Shown piece after piece: positions 25,894 to 35,211 of a stretch of DNA of 64,000 bases. The notes under the pieces were generated by a model, which was given only the letters and a program-made list of their open reading frames with translations, made no database searches and was not told the DNA's origin. The first letter of the stretch is position 1. Every line of letters begins with the position of its first letter. Source of the DNA: MGBC120314 sp051877855 (GTDB taxonomy: Bacteria; Bacillota; Clostridia; Lachnospirales; Lachnospiraceae); the NCBI GenBank assembly GCA_051877855.1, contig JBJEJH010000032.1:1-64000 (forward strand), written 5' to 3'. Position numbers and translations under genes: made by a program.

Positions 25894-27435
25894 TTAGTTA
25901 AGAGAGTCTAAGATTTCCTTTACATAATCGCCACATTCCTTATCGTACTTAGCCATACCTTCTTCAACAGTCATCTTGCCCATAGCAACGTCTGCGATTA
26001 CAGACTTTCTAACTGTCCAGATAGTAGCGCTGTACTGGTTCATGGCATCTGTCTTCTTGATAGAAGGAGCCATCTTTGTGTGCTCGTTGAAGATCTTCAT
26101 AGCTTCCTGTGCGATTGCTGGAGAAGCTACGTCGATACCGATATCCTTACCATCATGGAAGTCTGAAGCATACTCACCTAACTTAAGAAGACCATCGATG
26201 TGGTTGTAAGAAGCTGTGTTGCCTGAAGACTCAAGAGTTGTAAGTTCGAACTTACCATTCTCATATGTGTAGTGTGTACCATACTCCCAAAGAAGCTGTA
26301 CATCACGACCATCGAGCATCTTCTGAAGGTAGTACTCGAATACACCCTCTGGATTCTCACAGTCTTCTGTGATACACCACTGTGGTGCAATTCTGTTAAG
26401 GTATACACCAACTTCAGCAATAGGAGCCATAGGTACCATAACTTCTGTCTCAGCACCTGCATAGCCATTCTTCTTAGCATTCTGAGTTGTTAAAGTGTTG
26501 CACCACTTACCAGCCCAGTATGTGAATACACCAAACTTATCTTCATAGAATAAGTTACGGCAGTCAGAAGTAGAACGGTTTACGATTTCTGGATCGATAA
26601 GACCATCTGTGTAAGCATCCTGTAATCTCTGAAGAGCAGCCTTCATAGCGTCCTCTGAGAAACCATCAACCCATACGCCATCCTTCTCATAGAATTCTGG
26701 GTAAGCATCCTGATAGAACTCAGGTAAGTAGTTGATATATGGAGCTTCATTACCTACTAAGCCAGCAGCTGAAAGAACATACTCAGACTTCTTAGCTTCC
26801 TTCATAGCCTTTAACATATCATAGTACTCAGCATATGTTGTAGGTAACTTTGTGATACCTGCAGCATCTAACCAAGACTGCTTAATATATGTCATACAAC
26901 CATTACCGGAAACTGCTGAGAAACCATATAAGTGGAATTCTCCGTCCGGACCAACAACCTTAGAACCTTCGAAAAGGCTAAGACCTGTCTCGCTTACACG
27001 GCCGGAATTCTTAACTTCAGAATTCTCCCAAGCATCTGTCATATCCCATAAGTAACCAAGTGATGCATATGTAGCATAAGCATCAGCTGAAAGTAATACT
27101 ACGTCTGGTAAAGAACCTAAACCGGCACCAAATAATGTACCGATGTAATCCTTGTATCCTGAATGGTCAGGACGCTCGAACTCAAGCTCAATGCCAAGTA
27201 AAGCTTCCAACTCATCGTAGAATGCCTGTGCATTGTCATCTTCTGTTACTACAGTACCATCACATGTGATGGAAATCTTTGTTGGCTTTTCGATAGCCAC
27301 TTCTGTTGTTGTTTCTTCTGTTGTACCATTGCCTTCAGTAGCTGCTGGAGTAGCATCGTTGTTAGCGCTGCTGTTACAAGCTGTTAAACTGAAAACCATT
27401 GTGAGCACAAGAAGAAGTGAAACTAGTTTCTTCAT
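25894..27435 (-). CDS. Extracellular sugar-binding lipoprotein (LplA-like)
   Basis: 513 aa from the ATG at 27435 (AAGGAGGG upstream); the reading frame extends to 27489 without a ribosome site there. Lipoprotein signal with lipobox LTAC at about residue 20, then a Thr/Glu-rich linker, then a type 1 solute-binding fold (GYKDYIGTLFGAGLGSLPDVVLL region). Its size fits LplA-type proteins that bind complex oligosaccharides. It is anchored on the outer face of the membrane and delivers ligand to the two downstream permeases. First gene of the importer operon, with its own promoter. Confidence 0.94.
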   Translation of the reverse strand: MKKLVSLLLVLTMVFSLTACNSSANNDATPAATEGNGTTEETTTEVAIEKPTKISITCDGTVVTEDDNAQAFYDELEALLGIELEFERPDHSGYKDYIGTLFGAGLGSLPDVVLLSADAYATYASLGYLWDMTDAWENSEVKNSGRVSETGLSLFEGSKVVGPDGEFHLYGFSAVSGNGCMTYIKQSWLDAAGITKLPTTYAEYYDMLKAMKEAKKSEYVLSAAGLVGNEAPYINYLPEFYQDAYPEFYEKDGVWVDGFSEDAMKAALQRLQDAYTDGLIDPEIVNRSTSDCRNLFYEDKFGVFTYWAGKWCNTLTTQNAKKNGYAGAETEVMVPMAPIAEVGVYLNRIAPQWCITEDCENPEGVFEYYLQKMLDGRDVQLLWEYGTHYTYENGKFELTTLESSGNTASYNHIDGLLKLGEYASDFHDGKDIGIDVASPAIAQEAMKIFNEHTKMAPSIKKTDAMNQYSATIWTVRKSVIADVAMGKMTVEEGMAKYDKECGDYVKEILDSLN

Positions 27436-27512
27436 TTTAGAATAAACCCTCCTTTTGGTTTTTTTACGAGATTTGCACCCGTAAGTCAAATATTATATTT
27501 AATGACATTAGT

Positions 27513-27541
27513 ATAATAACATTTTTGTATGATTTTAACAA
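27513..27541 (-). promoter_or_regulatory. Promoter of the sugar importer operon
   Basis: On the minus strand TTGTTA (27536-27541) and TATTAT (27513-27518) are 17 bp apart. The leader to the binding-protein start is about 70 nt. Confidence 0.65.
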
Positions 27542-27567
27542 GACTAATTTTTGTAGAATATTAACTT

Positions 27568-27588
27568 TTTTTGAACAGTTTTTGAACA
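27568..27588. promoter_or_regulatory. Tandem 10-bp direct repeats upstream of the importer promoter
   Basis: TTTTTGAACA occurs at 27568-27577 and 27579-27588, 11 bp apart, that is one helical turn, beginning about 27 bp beyond the -35. Such spacing fits a dimeric activator or repressor site. The sequence is AT-rich, so chance is not excluded. Confidence 0.35.
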
Positions 27589-27898
27589 AATCTCCGAAAA
27601 CACCCTATTTATGCCCCTTTCGGTAATTTTGCAACTTTATACAATTATGTAGTATATGTTTTCAAAATTCTTTTTCTTTGAAGAAATATTCTGTCAATTT
27701 ATAGTTAAAATGCATAACATTTTTGTAAATAATATTCTGATTTTATGAATTTATACCTAAGCATTAATTTATATAGGAAAACAATCCACGGGAATTGTCT
27801 ATTTTTTCCATAAAAATAAAGTTTTGCTGGACTTTTTGTATTTTTCTGGTTAATCTAGTTTTATATTATGTAATTGAACTATCCGGAGGTAGAATATT
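27589..27898. other. AT-rich divergent intergenic region
   Basis: The 463-bp gap between the importer genes and the PAP2 gene holds the importer promoter and direct repeats at one side. The rest is very AT-rich with a weak ACAAT/ATTGT hairpin near 27781-27800. I see no small gene or riboswitch. The PAP2 promoter should be in the last 80 bp. Confidence 0.5.
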
Positions 27899-28801
27899 AT
27901 GATCATTCTAGAGGCATTAAGTAAAATCAGAACCGAATACCTGGACATCTTCTTCCGGGGTGTATCCTATCTGGGCGAAATCACTGTTCTCCTTCCTTTG
28001 TTATGCGTGATTTTTTGGTGTGTGAATAAATCTCTGGCTTATAATGCGCTTTTTTCATATTTTCTCTCCGGTTGTGTTGTGCAAGGTGCTAAGATTGTAT
28101 TCCGCATTCCTCGCCCATGGATCCTCAATCCGAACTTCAAGCCGGTTGAATCCTCATTAGCCACAGCCACCGGCTATTCCTTTCCAAGCGGTCACGTACA
28201 GGGAAATACATCCGTCTTCCTGGCTATTGCCAAATGGTCCGGTCATCGTTTTCTTTCCATTCTTTCCTATATTATTGTGGCTCTTGTATTTTTTTCAAGA
28301 ATGTACCTCGGTGTACATACCCCATTGGATGTATGTACCGCATTACTTATCACCATAATTGTTATTTGGGGCCTTGATCACCTTAAGAAGTTCTACTCCG
28401 TTCCACAGGGTCACAAACTCGGTCTTCTGATTCTTTCTCTGACCTACACACTGGGAGTCTACCTATATTCCTATCTGCTCATCCGCTGGAACATCTCCAC
28501 GGCAGAGCTTGTTTCGGACGCTGTTATATTTGCCTCATCCCTTGCAGGATTTTCCATCGGCGCATACATCGAAAACCGCTATATTCATTTTCGCACTCAG
28601 TGTTTTTCGATATTTATGCAGCTGATAAAAGTCATCCTCGGCCTGGGCGGCTTATTATTAATCAATTTCGGATGCAGCTTGCTGCCCTTCGCGGACATAT
28701 ACACCAAATCCATTTCGTGTTTCCTGATCTGTCTTTGGGCTTTGTGCATTTTCCCATTATTTATTAAACTTGTGCAGAAAAAAACATATAGCGAGTTATA
28801 G
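27899..28801 (+). CDS. PAP2-family membrane phosphatase
   Basis: 300 aa with about seven membrane helices. The three phosphatase motifs are present: KIVFRIPRPW (motif 1, KxxxxxxRP), SFPSGHVQ (motif 2, PSGH) and SRMYLGVHTPLD (motif 3, SRxxxxxHxxxD). Enzymes of this family dephosphorylate lipid phosphates such as undecaprenyl pyrophosphate or phosphatidic acid at the membrane. Ribosome site CCGGAGG. Single gene, convergent with the YigZ-like gene. Confidence 0.92.
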   Translation: MIILEALSKIRTEYLDIFFRGVSYLGEITVLLPLLCVIFWCVNKSLAYNALFSYFLSGCVVQGAKIVFRIPRPWILNPNFKPVESSLATATGYSFPSGHVQGNTSVFLAIAKWSGHRFLSILSYIIVALVFFSRMYLGVHTPLDVCTALLITIIVIWGLDHLKKFYSVPQGHKLGLLILSLTYTLGVYLYSYLLIRWNISTAELVSDAVIFASSLAGFSIGAYIENRYIHFRTQCFSIFMQLIKVILGLGGLLLINFGCSLLPFADIYTKSISCFLICLWALCIFPLFIKLVQKKTYSEL

Positions 28802-28843
28802 TATTCTAGTATATAGTACCGGAACGGCCGCAACTATTACCAT

Positions 28844-29497
28844 TTATAAAAGCACCGGTTTCCCCTGCACCACCGCAAAAGATAAGCTATCATTTTCCTC
28901 AATCAACGCTTTTCCTGCTGTGATTTCCACAATTTTCTTACAAAAGTTCTCCTTCAACTCGTTTACAACCAGGATTCTCATGCTGATTTTGTCGGTATAT
29001 TCCACATCCAGAATATATATCCCTTCCTCCGAAGAGCCGACATAGTACTGTATTTTTCCAAGATCATTGTAATCCGTTCGGATGGTATAGGATATTCCCG
29101 TCATTCGGTCACCCAGGATACTTCCCTCCAGCCCGGCCTTCGCTGCCTGCTGATATGCCCGGACTAATCCTCCCGTGCCAAGCAAAGTGCCGCCAAAGTA
29201 TCGTGTAACCACCACCAGACAGTTATCCATTCCTTCCCCCTGCAAAACTTCCAGTATCGGCTTTCCTGCTGTCCCTCCCGGTTCTCCATCATCACTAAAT
29301 CGCATAACTCTTCCCTCATTCAGAATATACGCATAGCAGTTATGTCTGGCATCCCAATACTGTTTTCTCGTCTCTTCTAATATTTTTTGAACATCCTCTT
29401 CCGTCTCAACCGCATATACTCCGGCAAGAAATCTGGATTTCTTTTCTTCGATTTCTCCCCGTCCTTCTTCCAACACGATTCTATGAACTTTTTCCAT
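28844..29497 (-). CDS. YigZ/IMPACT family protein
   Basis: 217 aa from the ATG at 29497 (GGGAG upstream); the frame extends further upstream but without a ribosome site. The N-terminal UPF0029/IMPACT domain has KKSRFLAGVYAV, YAYILNEGRVMRFSDDGEP and GTAGKPILEVLQ, then VVTRYFGGTLLGTGGLVRAY. A C-terminal ferredoxin-like DUF1949 domain follows. The eukaryotic relative IMPACT regulates a translation kinase; the bacterial role is not established. Confidence 0.92.
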   Translation of the reverse strand: MEKVHRIVLEEGRGEIEEKKSRFLAGVYAVETEEDVQKILEETRKQYWDARHNCYAYILNEGRVMRFSDDGEPGGTAGKPILEVLQGEGMDNCLVVVTRYFGGTLLGTGGLVRAYQQAAKAGLEGSILGDRMTGISYTIRTDYNDLGKIQYYVGSSEEGIYILDVEYTDKISMRILVVNELKENFCKKIVEITAGKALIEENDSLSFAVVQGKPVLL

Positions 29498-29648
29498 CCT
29501 CTTCTCCCATTGTTCAATGATATGATACCGGAATATATACCGGGTCCGCTTAAGTATAAGTATAATTATCTTTTCATAATGCGTCAACGAATACAATTCC
29601 AGTATTTGGAAACAATTATTACATAAGTTTTACATTTTCACATTTTCT

Positions 29649-29677
29649 TTGCGTAATCAAGCATTTTCTGCTATACT
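29649..29677 (+). promoter_or_regulatory. Promoter of the class A PBP gene
   Basis: TTGCGT (29649-29654) and TATACT (29672-29677) with a 17-bp spacer. The predicted start near 29684 places the foldback element that follows inside the 5' leader. Confidence 0.75.
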
Positions 29678-29694
29678 TATATATCAAAAGTGTA

Positions 29695-29773
29695 TAAATC
29701 GAATCTGTCAATTACATAAGATAATTATATACAAACATTATCATTTGTGTAATCTTAATCGTTTTGCAAACGC
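29695..29773. repeat. Foldback element C, in the PBP leader
   Basis: Contains AATTACATAAGATAAT, TATACAAAC and ATTATCATTTGTGTAAT, which pair imperfectly with each other, and ends in GTTTTGCAAACGCC, a variant of the family end GTTTCGCAAACACC. In the leader RNA it can fold into a hairpin of roughly 17 bp with mismatches. Confidence 0.7.
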
Positions 29774-29806
29774 CTATATTATATAGAAGAATATGAGGAG
29801 GTAATC

Positions 29807-32413
29807 ATGAACTTTTCGAAGGACAATGTTACTCGTAGAAAAAAAGAGCTCAATTCGATTTCAATTCGTTTTGTCTCCACGATCAAGTCATCCATCATAA
29901 AGCTTGCAATTTTTGCTGTAGTATTCATCGGAGTGGTAGGCTGTTCCATGGCATTTGGTGTTGTTTCGGGAATTCTTTCCAACACCCCGGACATTTCCAC
30001 CATCAATGTATCGCCAACCAAATTTGCAACCAAGATCTATGATAATCAGGGAAATGAGATCGAAACTTTGATTGATGAGGGTTCGAACCGTGTCTACGTT
30101 TCTTTAGACCAGATTCCAAAGACCCTTCAGCATGCCTTTATTGCCGTTGAGGACGCACGTTTCTATACCCATAACGGTATTGATCCAAAGGGTATTGCCC
30201 GTGCAATCTCCGTAGCTCTCAAGAATTTCAGATTATCCGAAGGTGCCAGTACCATCACACAGCAGTTAATTAAGAATACGGTTTTTAACGCCTATAACGA
30301 AAGTACCATTGAAAAGATTGAGCGTAAGATTCAGGAACAATACCTTGCCATCCGTGTAGATGCAGAGATGGGAAAGGACGCCATCCTTGAGAATTACCTC
30401 AATATCATCAACCTGGGAAATGGTAATCTGGGTGTTCAGGCTGCCGCCAACAATTACTTTAATAAGGACGTAATGGAACTTACATTATCCGAATGTGCTG
30501 TTATCGCCGGTACTACCAAGAACCCTGTGGGATACAACCCCATCACGCATCCCGAGGCAAACCAGGAACGTCAGCATGAAGTTCTAAGACACATGAAAGA
30601 GCAGGGCTATATCACCGCTGCCGAGTATGAAGAGGCAATTAATGATAATGTATATGATCGAATTCAGGATATTCATGTAGAGAATGAAGGTAATTCTGTT
30701 TATTCTTATTTTACAGATAAATTAATTGATGTATTGATTGAAGATATTACCACACAGCTTGGTTATACAAGAAACCAGGCAGTCAACTTAATATACAGCG
30801 GAGGACTTTCCATTTATTCGACACAGGATATGGAAATGCAGAAGATTGCTGAGGATATCCTCAACGATCCCGAAAATTACCCTTCCAAGACTCAATTTTC
30901 CATTTCCCTCAATCTTTCCCTGGAGGGTCCGGATGGAAAGGCCAAGTACGTAACACATAACCATATGTTAAAATACTTCCAGACCGAAGGCGGCATGCCA
31001 TCCTTCAGTTTGCTTTTTAGCGACGAAGACTCTGCCAAGGCCCACGTGGAAGAATACAAAACCTATCTCGAATCCCAGGGATACAAGATTACCTATGAAT
31101 CTTTGTACTTTATGATTCAGCCACAGATTTCATTTACTTTGATGGATCAGCACACCGGCCAGGTCAAGGTAATTGTGGGCGGCCGGGGCGAAAAGGAAAC
31201 CAGCCGTTCCATGAACCGTGCTACCAACACCTATCGTTCACCGGGTTCTACCATTAAGCCACTAGTTGTTTACGGTCCGGCCATCGATTCCGGCAATGCA
31301 ACTCTTGCCACAGTATTTGATGACTGCCCTTACTACTACAAAGATGGCGGGAAGCTTGTTACCAACTGGGATAAAAAGTACCTTGGTATCATGGGACTTC
31401 GTGAAGCCCTTTACCGCTCTGAAAATGTTCCTGCAGTAAAATGTCTTGATTTGATTACTCCGGAACTTGGATTTAAATATTTGCAGGAGTTTGGTCTTTC
31501 CACTTTGGTTAGTCCTTCCGAGGCAATCAACGGCATCCACGATGTCACTGAATCTTTAGCCCTTGGTGGTATGGCGCTGGGTGTATACAACATCGATATG
31601 TGTGCCGCCTACGCTGCCTATGCCAACGACGGAATGTACACCAAACCGATATACTACACCAAAGTTTATGACCACGATGGTAATCTGTTACTGGATAATT
31701 CCAATCCGGAGACCCATCGGGTGGTTAAGTCGACAACGGCACAGTTGATGACCAGTGCCATGACCTCCGTTATCACCCAGGGTACCGGCGGAAGATGTCG
31801 TCTTCCAAACATGGATGTTGCCGGAAAAACAGGAACCAGTAACTCCGACGGTGACTTATGGTTCGTAGGTTTTACCCCATATTATACCGCTGCAATCTGG
31901 ACCGGCTATGATGACGATGCAACCCGTAGTGTTTACAAACAGGTAGACCACACAGGGCTGTGGGGTCAGATCATGAAAAAGATTCACGAGGATCTTCCAA
32001 GTGCACGTTTTGAAATGGATTCCGATAAAATTGTCTCCGTTCAGGTATGTAAACAATCCGGTCTTCTCCCTGTGGAGGGTCTCTGTGATTGTGATGAACG
32101 AGGAAGCCAGATTGTGACAGAATATTTTGCCAAGGGTACCGAACCTACAGAAACCTGTGATGCCCACGGAATATTTGACATTTGTAGCGAAACCGGCAAA
32201 TTATCTGTGGGAACCTGTCCTGCAACACAACGAATTATGGTAAGACGTCCGCCAAACAACACCATCGTTCCTGAAGATGCAGAAGAGCAGGATTTCTCCA
32301 TCGCAGACGCTGCTTATACCGTTCCGTACGAAATGGAAGAAGCCGTTTGTCCGGTGCATGGTTCCTGGTACTTTGAAAATCCGGGATTCTACTCCGGAGA
32401 TGACAGTGATTAA
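29807..32413 (+). CDS. ponA: Class A penicillin-binding protein (PBP1A-like)
   Basis: 868-aa bifunctional cell-wall synthase. Cytoplasmic tail, one membrane helix (about 24-52), GT51 transglycosylase with EDARFYTHNGIDPKGIARA and GASTITQQLIKNT, then a transpeptidase with SxxK in GSTIKPL, SxN in YRSENVPAVK and KTGTSN. The transpeptidase ends near residue 720; the remaining 150 residues hold three cysteine pairs (CDCDERG, CDAHGIFDIC, CPVHGSWY) that may form an external disulfide-stabilised tail. It polymerises and cross-links peptidoglycan at the membrane. AGGAGG ribosome site; single-gene unit with promoter and terminator. Confidence 0.96.
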   Translation: MNFSKDNVTRRKKELNSISIRFVSTIKSSIIKLAIFAVVFIGVVGCSMAFGVVSGILSNTPDISTINVSPTKFATKIYDNQGNEIETLIDEGSNRVYVSLDQIPKTLQHAFIAVEDARFYTHNGIDPKGIARAISVALKNFRLSEGASTITQQLIKNTVFNAYNESTIEKIERKIQEQYLAIRVDAEMGKDAILENYLNIINLGNGNLGVQAAANNYFNKDVMELTLSECAVIAGTTKNPVGYNPITHPEANQERQHEVLRHMKEQGYITAAEYEEAINDNVYDRIQDIHVENEGNSVYSYFTDKLIDVLIEDITTQLGYTRNQAVNLIYSGGLSIYSTQDMEMQKIAEDILNDPENYPSKTQFSISLNLSLEGPDGKAKYVTHNHMLKYFQTEGGMPSFSLLFSDEDSAKAHVEEYKTYLESQGYKITYESLYFMIQPQISFTLMDQHTGQVKVIVGGRGEKETSRSMNRATNTYRSPGSTIKPLVVYGPAIDSGNATLATVFDDCPYYYKDGGKLVTNWDKKYLGIMGLREALYRSENVPAVKCLDLITPELGFKYLQEFGLSTLVSPSEAINGIHDVTESLALGGMALGVYNIDMCAAYAAYANDGMYTKPIYYTKVYDHDGNLLLDNSNPETHRVVKSTTAQLMTSAMTSVITQGTGGRCRLPNMDVAGKTGTSNSDGDLWFVGFTPYYTAAIWTGYDDDATRSVYKQVDHTGLWGQIMKKIHEDLPSARFEMDSDKIVSVQVCKQSGLLPVEGLCDCDERGSQIVTEYFAKGTEPTETCDAHGIFDICSETGKLSVGTCPATQRIMVRRPPNNTIVPEDAEEQDFSIADAAYTVPYEMEEAVCPVHGSWYFENPGFYSGDDSD

Positions 32414-32430
32414 AATCAACCCGTAATCAG

Positions 32431-32474
32431 AATACCCAACATTCATTTGAACCATGGATGTTGGGTATTTTTAT
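32431..32474 (+). terminator. Terminator of the PBP gene
   Basis: AATACCCAACAT (32431-32442) pairs exactly with ATGTTGGGTATT (32458-32469), followed by TTTAT on the plus strand. Confidence 0.88.
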
Positions 32475-32504
32475 AGATTTCATACTCTTTATTTACATTA
32501 CATC

Positions 32505-32861
32505 CTACTTTCTCATCTTAGAATCGCAGAGCAGGGATGCAATATACCCCATAATCAGGGCACCGCTCACGCCTACCGCGCTGGCCTTGAAGCCACCCTG
32601 AAACAACCCCAGGGCGCCGCTTTCATCAATCGCTTCTTTAACCCCTTTCCACAGAACATTACCAAATCCGCACAAAGGTACGGAGGCACCCGCACCGGCA
32701 AATTCCTGAAAGGGTTCATACACTCCTACTGCCCCAAGTACTGCGCCGGCACATACCAGAAGAACCATTATTCTTCCGGGCATTAATTTAGTCTTATCCA
32801 TCAGGATCTGTACCGCCACGCAGATCAAGCCACCAATCACAAATGCTTTAATATAATCCAT
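32505..32861 (-). CDS. spoVAE: Stage V sporulation protein AE
   Basis: 118-aa integral membrane protein with three or four helices (FVIGGLICVAVQILMDKTKL at the start), characteristic of SpoVAE(b). Part of the SpoVA channel that moves calcium-dipicolinate into and out of spores. It begins 2 bp after the spoVAD stop with GGGGGAG as ribosome site. The preceding spoVA genes are not here but at 45.7-47.3 kb. Confidence 0.93.
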   Translation of the reverse strand: MDYIKAFVIGGLICVAVQILMDKTKLMPGRIMVLLVCAGAVLGAVGVYEPFQEFAGAGASVPLCGFGNVLWKGVKEAIDESGALGLFQGGFKASAVGVSGALIMGYIASLLCDSKMRK

Positions 32862-32863
32862 AT

Positions 32864-33889
32864 TTACTCCCCCTGACTCTCCAAAATAATTCCCTGGGCA
32901 ATACCGGGCACCGATTTACCCTCATTAAAACTAACCGTAGAAAGCATGGCACCTGTAGGTATAAACAATACCCGTTTCCAGACTTTCTTCTCCAATTGCT
33001 TTAAAATGTAACTGCACAGTACCACTGCGGCACACCCACATCCACTGCCTCCGGAATGGGTATCCTGCTTACTTTCATCGTAAATTAACAATCCGCAATC
33101 GTCATATTTGGACGAAATATCATAACCCTTCTCTTTCAAGAGATCCAGTAAAATGGTTTTCCCTACATTGCCCAGATCCCCGGTGATAATCATGTCATAA
33201 TCTTTTTCAGAAACATTAAGATCCATAAAGTTGTTGTAAATCAGATCCGCAGCAGCAGGCGCCATACAAGCCCCCATATTCATGGAGTCCTTCACACCGT
33301 AATCCACAACTCTGCCCGAGGTAACTCCCGCAATCTTCACACCGGATTCTTTATTACCGATAAGAACACTTCCGCATCCTGTCACCGTCCAGGTTGCTGA
33401 CAAAGGTCTTTGATTACCATATTCCAACGGAAAACGAAACTGCTTCTCCGCCCCTGCAAAATGACTGGAGGCCAGCGCAATCACTCGATCCGCAAAGCCG
33501 GCACTGACACACATTGCACCAAGAGCCATGGACTCACCCATGGTAGAACATGCCCCATACAAACCAAAGAGAGGGATCTGATACTCCATCAGACCAAAGG
33601 TAGTTCCAATCAACTGTCCCAACAAATCTCCGGCATAAATATATCGGATTTCCTTTGCACTGCGGTTTGCTTTTTTCAAAAGGCGCCCCACCGTCATAGA
33701 CTGTAATTTACTCTCTGCTTCCTCCCATGTATTCATTCCAAACATTGGATCGTTTTCAATTTCCTCAATGAGGTGTCCCATAGGGCCCTGCCCCTCTTTT
33801 TCTCCCGCAATACACGCCGAGCATTCGATATATGGTGGACGATCAAAGAGAATGGTCTGACTGCCAATCATCTGATTATTTTTTCCCAT
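32864..33889 (-). CDS. spoVAD: Stage V sporulation protein AD
   Basis: 341-aa thiolase-fold protein that binds dipicolinic acid at the inner spore membrane. Start MGKNNQMIGSQTILFDRPPYIE; STMGESMALGAMCVSAGFADR and GSGCGCAAVVLCSYILKQ are typical. The ribosome site GGAGG is the 3' arm of the terminator hairpin that follows ilvE, and the six T of that terminator form the spacer to the ATG, so readthrough mRNA should have a masked ribosome site. Forespore (SigG) expression is expected for the family; a loose SigG-like pair (ACATA, 17 bp, CATAATT) lies before the hairpin. Confidence 0.95.
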   Translation of the reverse strand: MGKNNQMIGSQTILFDRPPYIECSACIAGEKEGQGPMGHLIEEIENDPMFGMNTWEEAESKLQSMTVGRLLKKANRSAKEIRYIYAGDLLGQLIGTTFGLMEYQIPLFGLYGACSTMGESMALGAMCVSAGFADRVIALASSHFAGAEKQFRFPLEYGNQRPLSATWTVTGCGSVLIGNKESGVKIAGVTSGRVVDYGVKDSMNMGACMAPAAADLIYNNFMDLNVSEKDYDMIITGDLGNVGKTILLDLLKEKGYDISSKYDDCGLLIYDESKQDTHSGGSGCGCAAVVLCSYILKQLEKKVWKRVLFIPTGAMLSTVSFNEGKSVPGIAQGIILESQGE

Positions 33890-33890
33890 A

Positions 33891-33926
33891 AAAAAACCTC
33901 CAAATATTTTTCTTAGTATTTGGAGG
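33891..33926 (-). terminator. ilvE terminator overlapping the spoVAD ribosome site
   Basis: CCTCCAAATA (33897-33906) pairs exactly with TATTTGGAGG (33917-33926), and the minus-strand T6 (33896-33891) follows. The minus-strand 3' arm contains GGAGG, placed 6 bases before the spoVAD ATG. Confidence 0.85.
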
Positions 33927-33974
33927 TTCTTTGCTATTTAATTATGAAATTTTTACCAATAAATATGTATAACA

Positions 33975-35000
33975 CTAAATAATTGTCTTGATCCAGCCCT
34001 TTGGAGCTTCGATACGGCCCATCTGGATACCGGTTAATGTATCATATAACTTCTTGGTTACAGGTCCCATTTCTGTCATACCGCTTGGCAAACAGATTTC
34101 TGTGCCGTGATCAACAATCTTTCCAACCGGAGAAATAACCGCTGCTGTACCGCAAAGACCACATTCTGCCATATCCTTTAATTCATCCTTGTGAATCTTT
34201 CTTTCCTCAACTTCAAGACCAAGGTAATCCTTAGCAACGGTAAGTAAAGAACGTCTGGTGATGGAAGGAAGAATTGTGTCAGACTTAGGAGTAACAACCT
34301 TGCCATCCTTTGTTACGAACAAGAAATTCGCACCACCGGTCTCTTCAACATAGGTTCTTGTTGCTGCATCAAGGTACATATTCTCATCAAATCCCTGTTC
34401 ATGTGCATCAACAATCGCATAGAGACTCATAGCATAATTAAGACCGGCCTTGATATGACCTGTTCCATGAGGAGCTGCACGGTCAAAATCACACACACGG
34501 ATGGTAAGTGGCTTAACACCGCCCTTGAAGTAAGGACCTACCGGTGTGGAGAACACTCTGAACTGATATTCCTGTGCCGGCTTAACACCGATTACTGCAC
34601 TGCTGCCAAACATAAACGGACGAATATAAAGAGTAGCCCCTGTTCCATAAGGCGGAACATACGCCGCATTTGCTTCAACGGTCTTAACCACTGCTTCCAC
34701 AAACTTGTCCTGTGGATATACAGGCATCTGGAGACGTTTACAAGAGTTTTCCATACGCTCAGCGTTAAGATCCGGACGGAATGTTACGATATGTCCATCC
34801 TCTGTTGTGTATGCTTTCATACCTTCAAAGCAGGTCTGTGCATACTGTAAAACTCCTGCACACTCGCTAATTACAACATTCGCATCTGAAACAAGCGCGC
34901 CCTCATCCCATGCACCATTCTTATAATTGGCAACAAATCTCTTGTCTGTCTCAACGTAACCAAATCCAAGACTGCCCCAATCGATATCTTTCTTTTCCAT
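33975..35000 (-). CDS. ilvE: Branched-chain amino acid aminotransferase
   Basis: Pyridoxal-phosphate fold type IV enzyme for the last step of valine, leucine and isoleucine synthesis. 341 aa, the longer class II type. The PLP lysine is in GTGHIKAGLNYAMS, and EETGGANFLFVTKDG and ITRRSLLTVAKDYLGLEVEE are typical. It is a single gene ended by the terminator at 33891-33926. Together with leuCD it gives the window two branched-chain pathway loci. Confidence 0.96.
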   Translation of the reverse strand: MEKKDIDWGSLGFGYVETDKRFVANYKNGAWDEGALVSDANVVISECAGVLQYAQTCFEGMKAYTTEDGHIVTFRPDLNAERMENSCKRLQMPVYPQDKFVEAVVKTVEANAAYVPPYGTGATLYIRPFMFGSSAVIGVKPAQEYQFRVFSTPVGPYFKGGVKPLTIRVCDFDRAAPHGTGHIKAGLNYAMSLYAIVDAHEQGFDENMYLDAATRTYVEETGGANFLFVTKDGKVVTPKSDTILPSITRRSLLTVAKDYLGLEVEERKIHKDELKDMAECGLCGTAAVISPVGKIVDHGTEICLPSGMTEMGPVTKKLYDTLTGIQMGRIEAPKGWIKTII

Positions 35001-35027
35001 AACTCAATACTTCCTTTCTTTATTATC

Positions 35028-35047
35028 ACCTGACCAAAAAATCAGGT
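35028..35047. promoter_or_regulatory. Small inverted repeat in the ilvE leader
   Basis: ACCTGA (35028-35033) and TCAGGT (35042-35047) lie 28-47 bp before the ilvE start. It could be an operator or a short leader hairpin; I see no T-box features. Confidence 0.35.
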
Positions 35048-35127
35048 TAACACACTAGATTTATCATACTGCTAAGCGTCCTCAACGTCAAGTAATTATA
35101 AAATTTTAATTAATTAACGCCTCATTA

Positions 35128-35156
35128 TTGAATATTTTAAATAAATGTGCTAAATT
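35128..35156 (+). promoter_or_regulatory. Promoter of the Bax inhibitor-like gene
   Basis: TTGAAT (35128-35133) and TAAATT (35151-35156) with a 17-bp spacer. This fits the chosen start at 35212 and argues against coding upstream of it. Confidence 0.6.
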
Positions 35157-35211
35157 ATACATTAAGTTTAAAATTTTTTGGCAATTTGCCTACAGAATGG
35201 AGGAGTATAAA

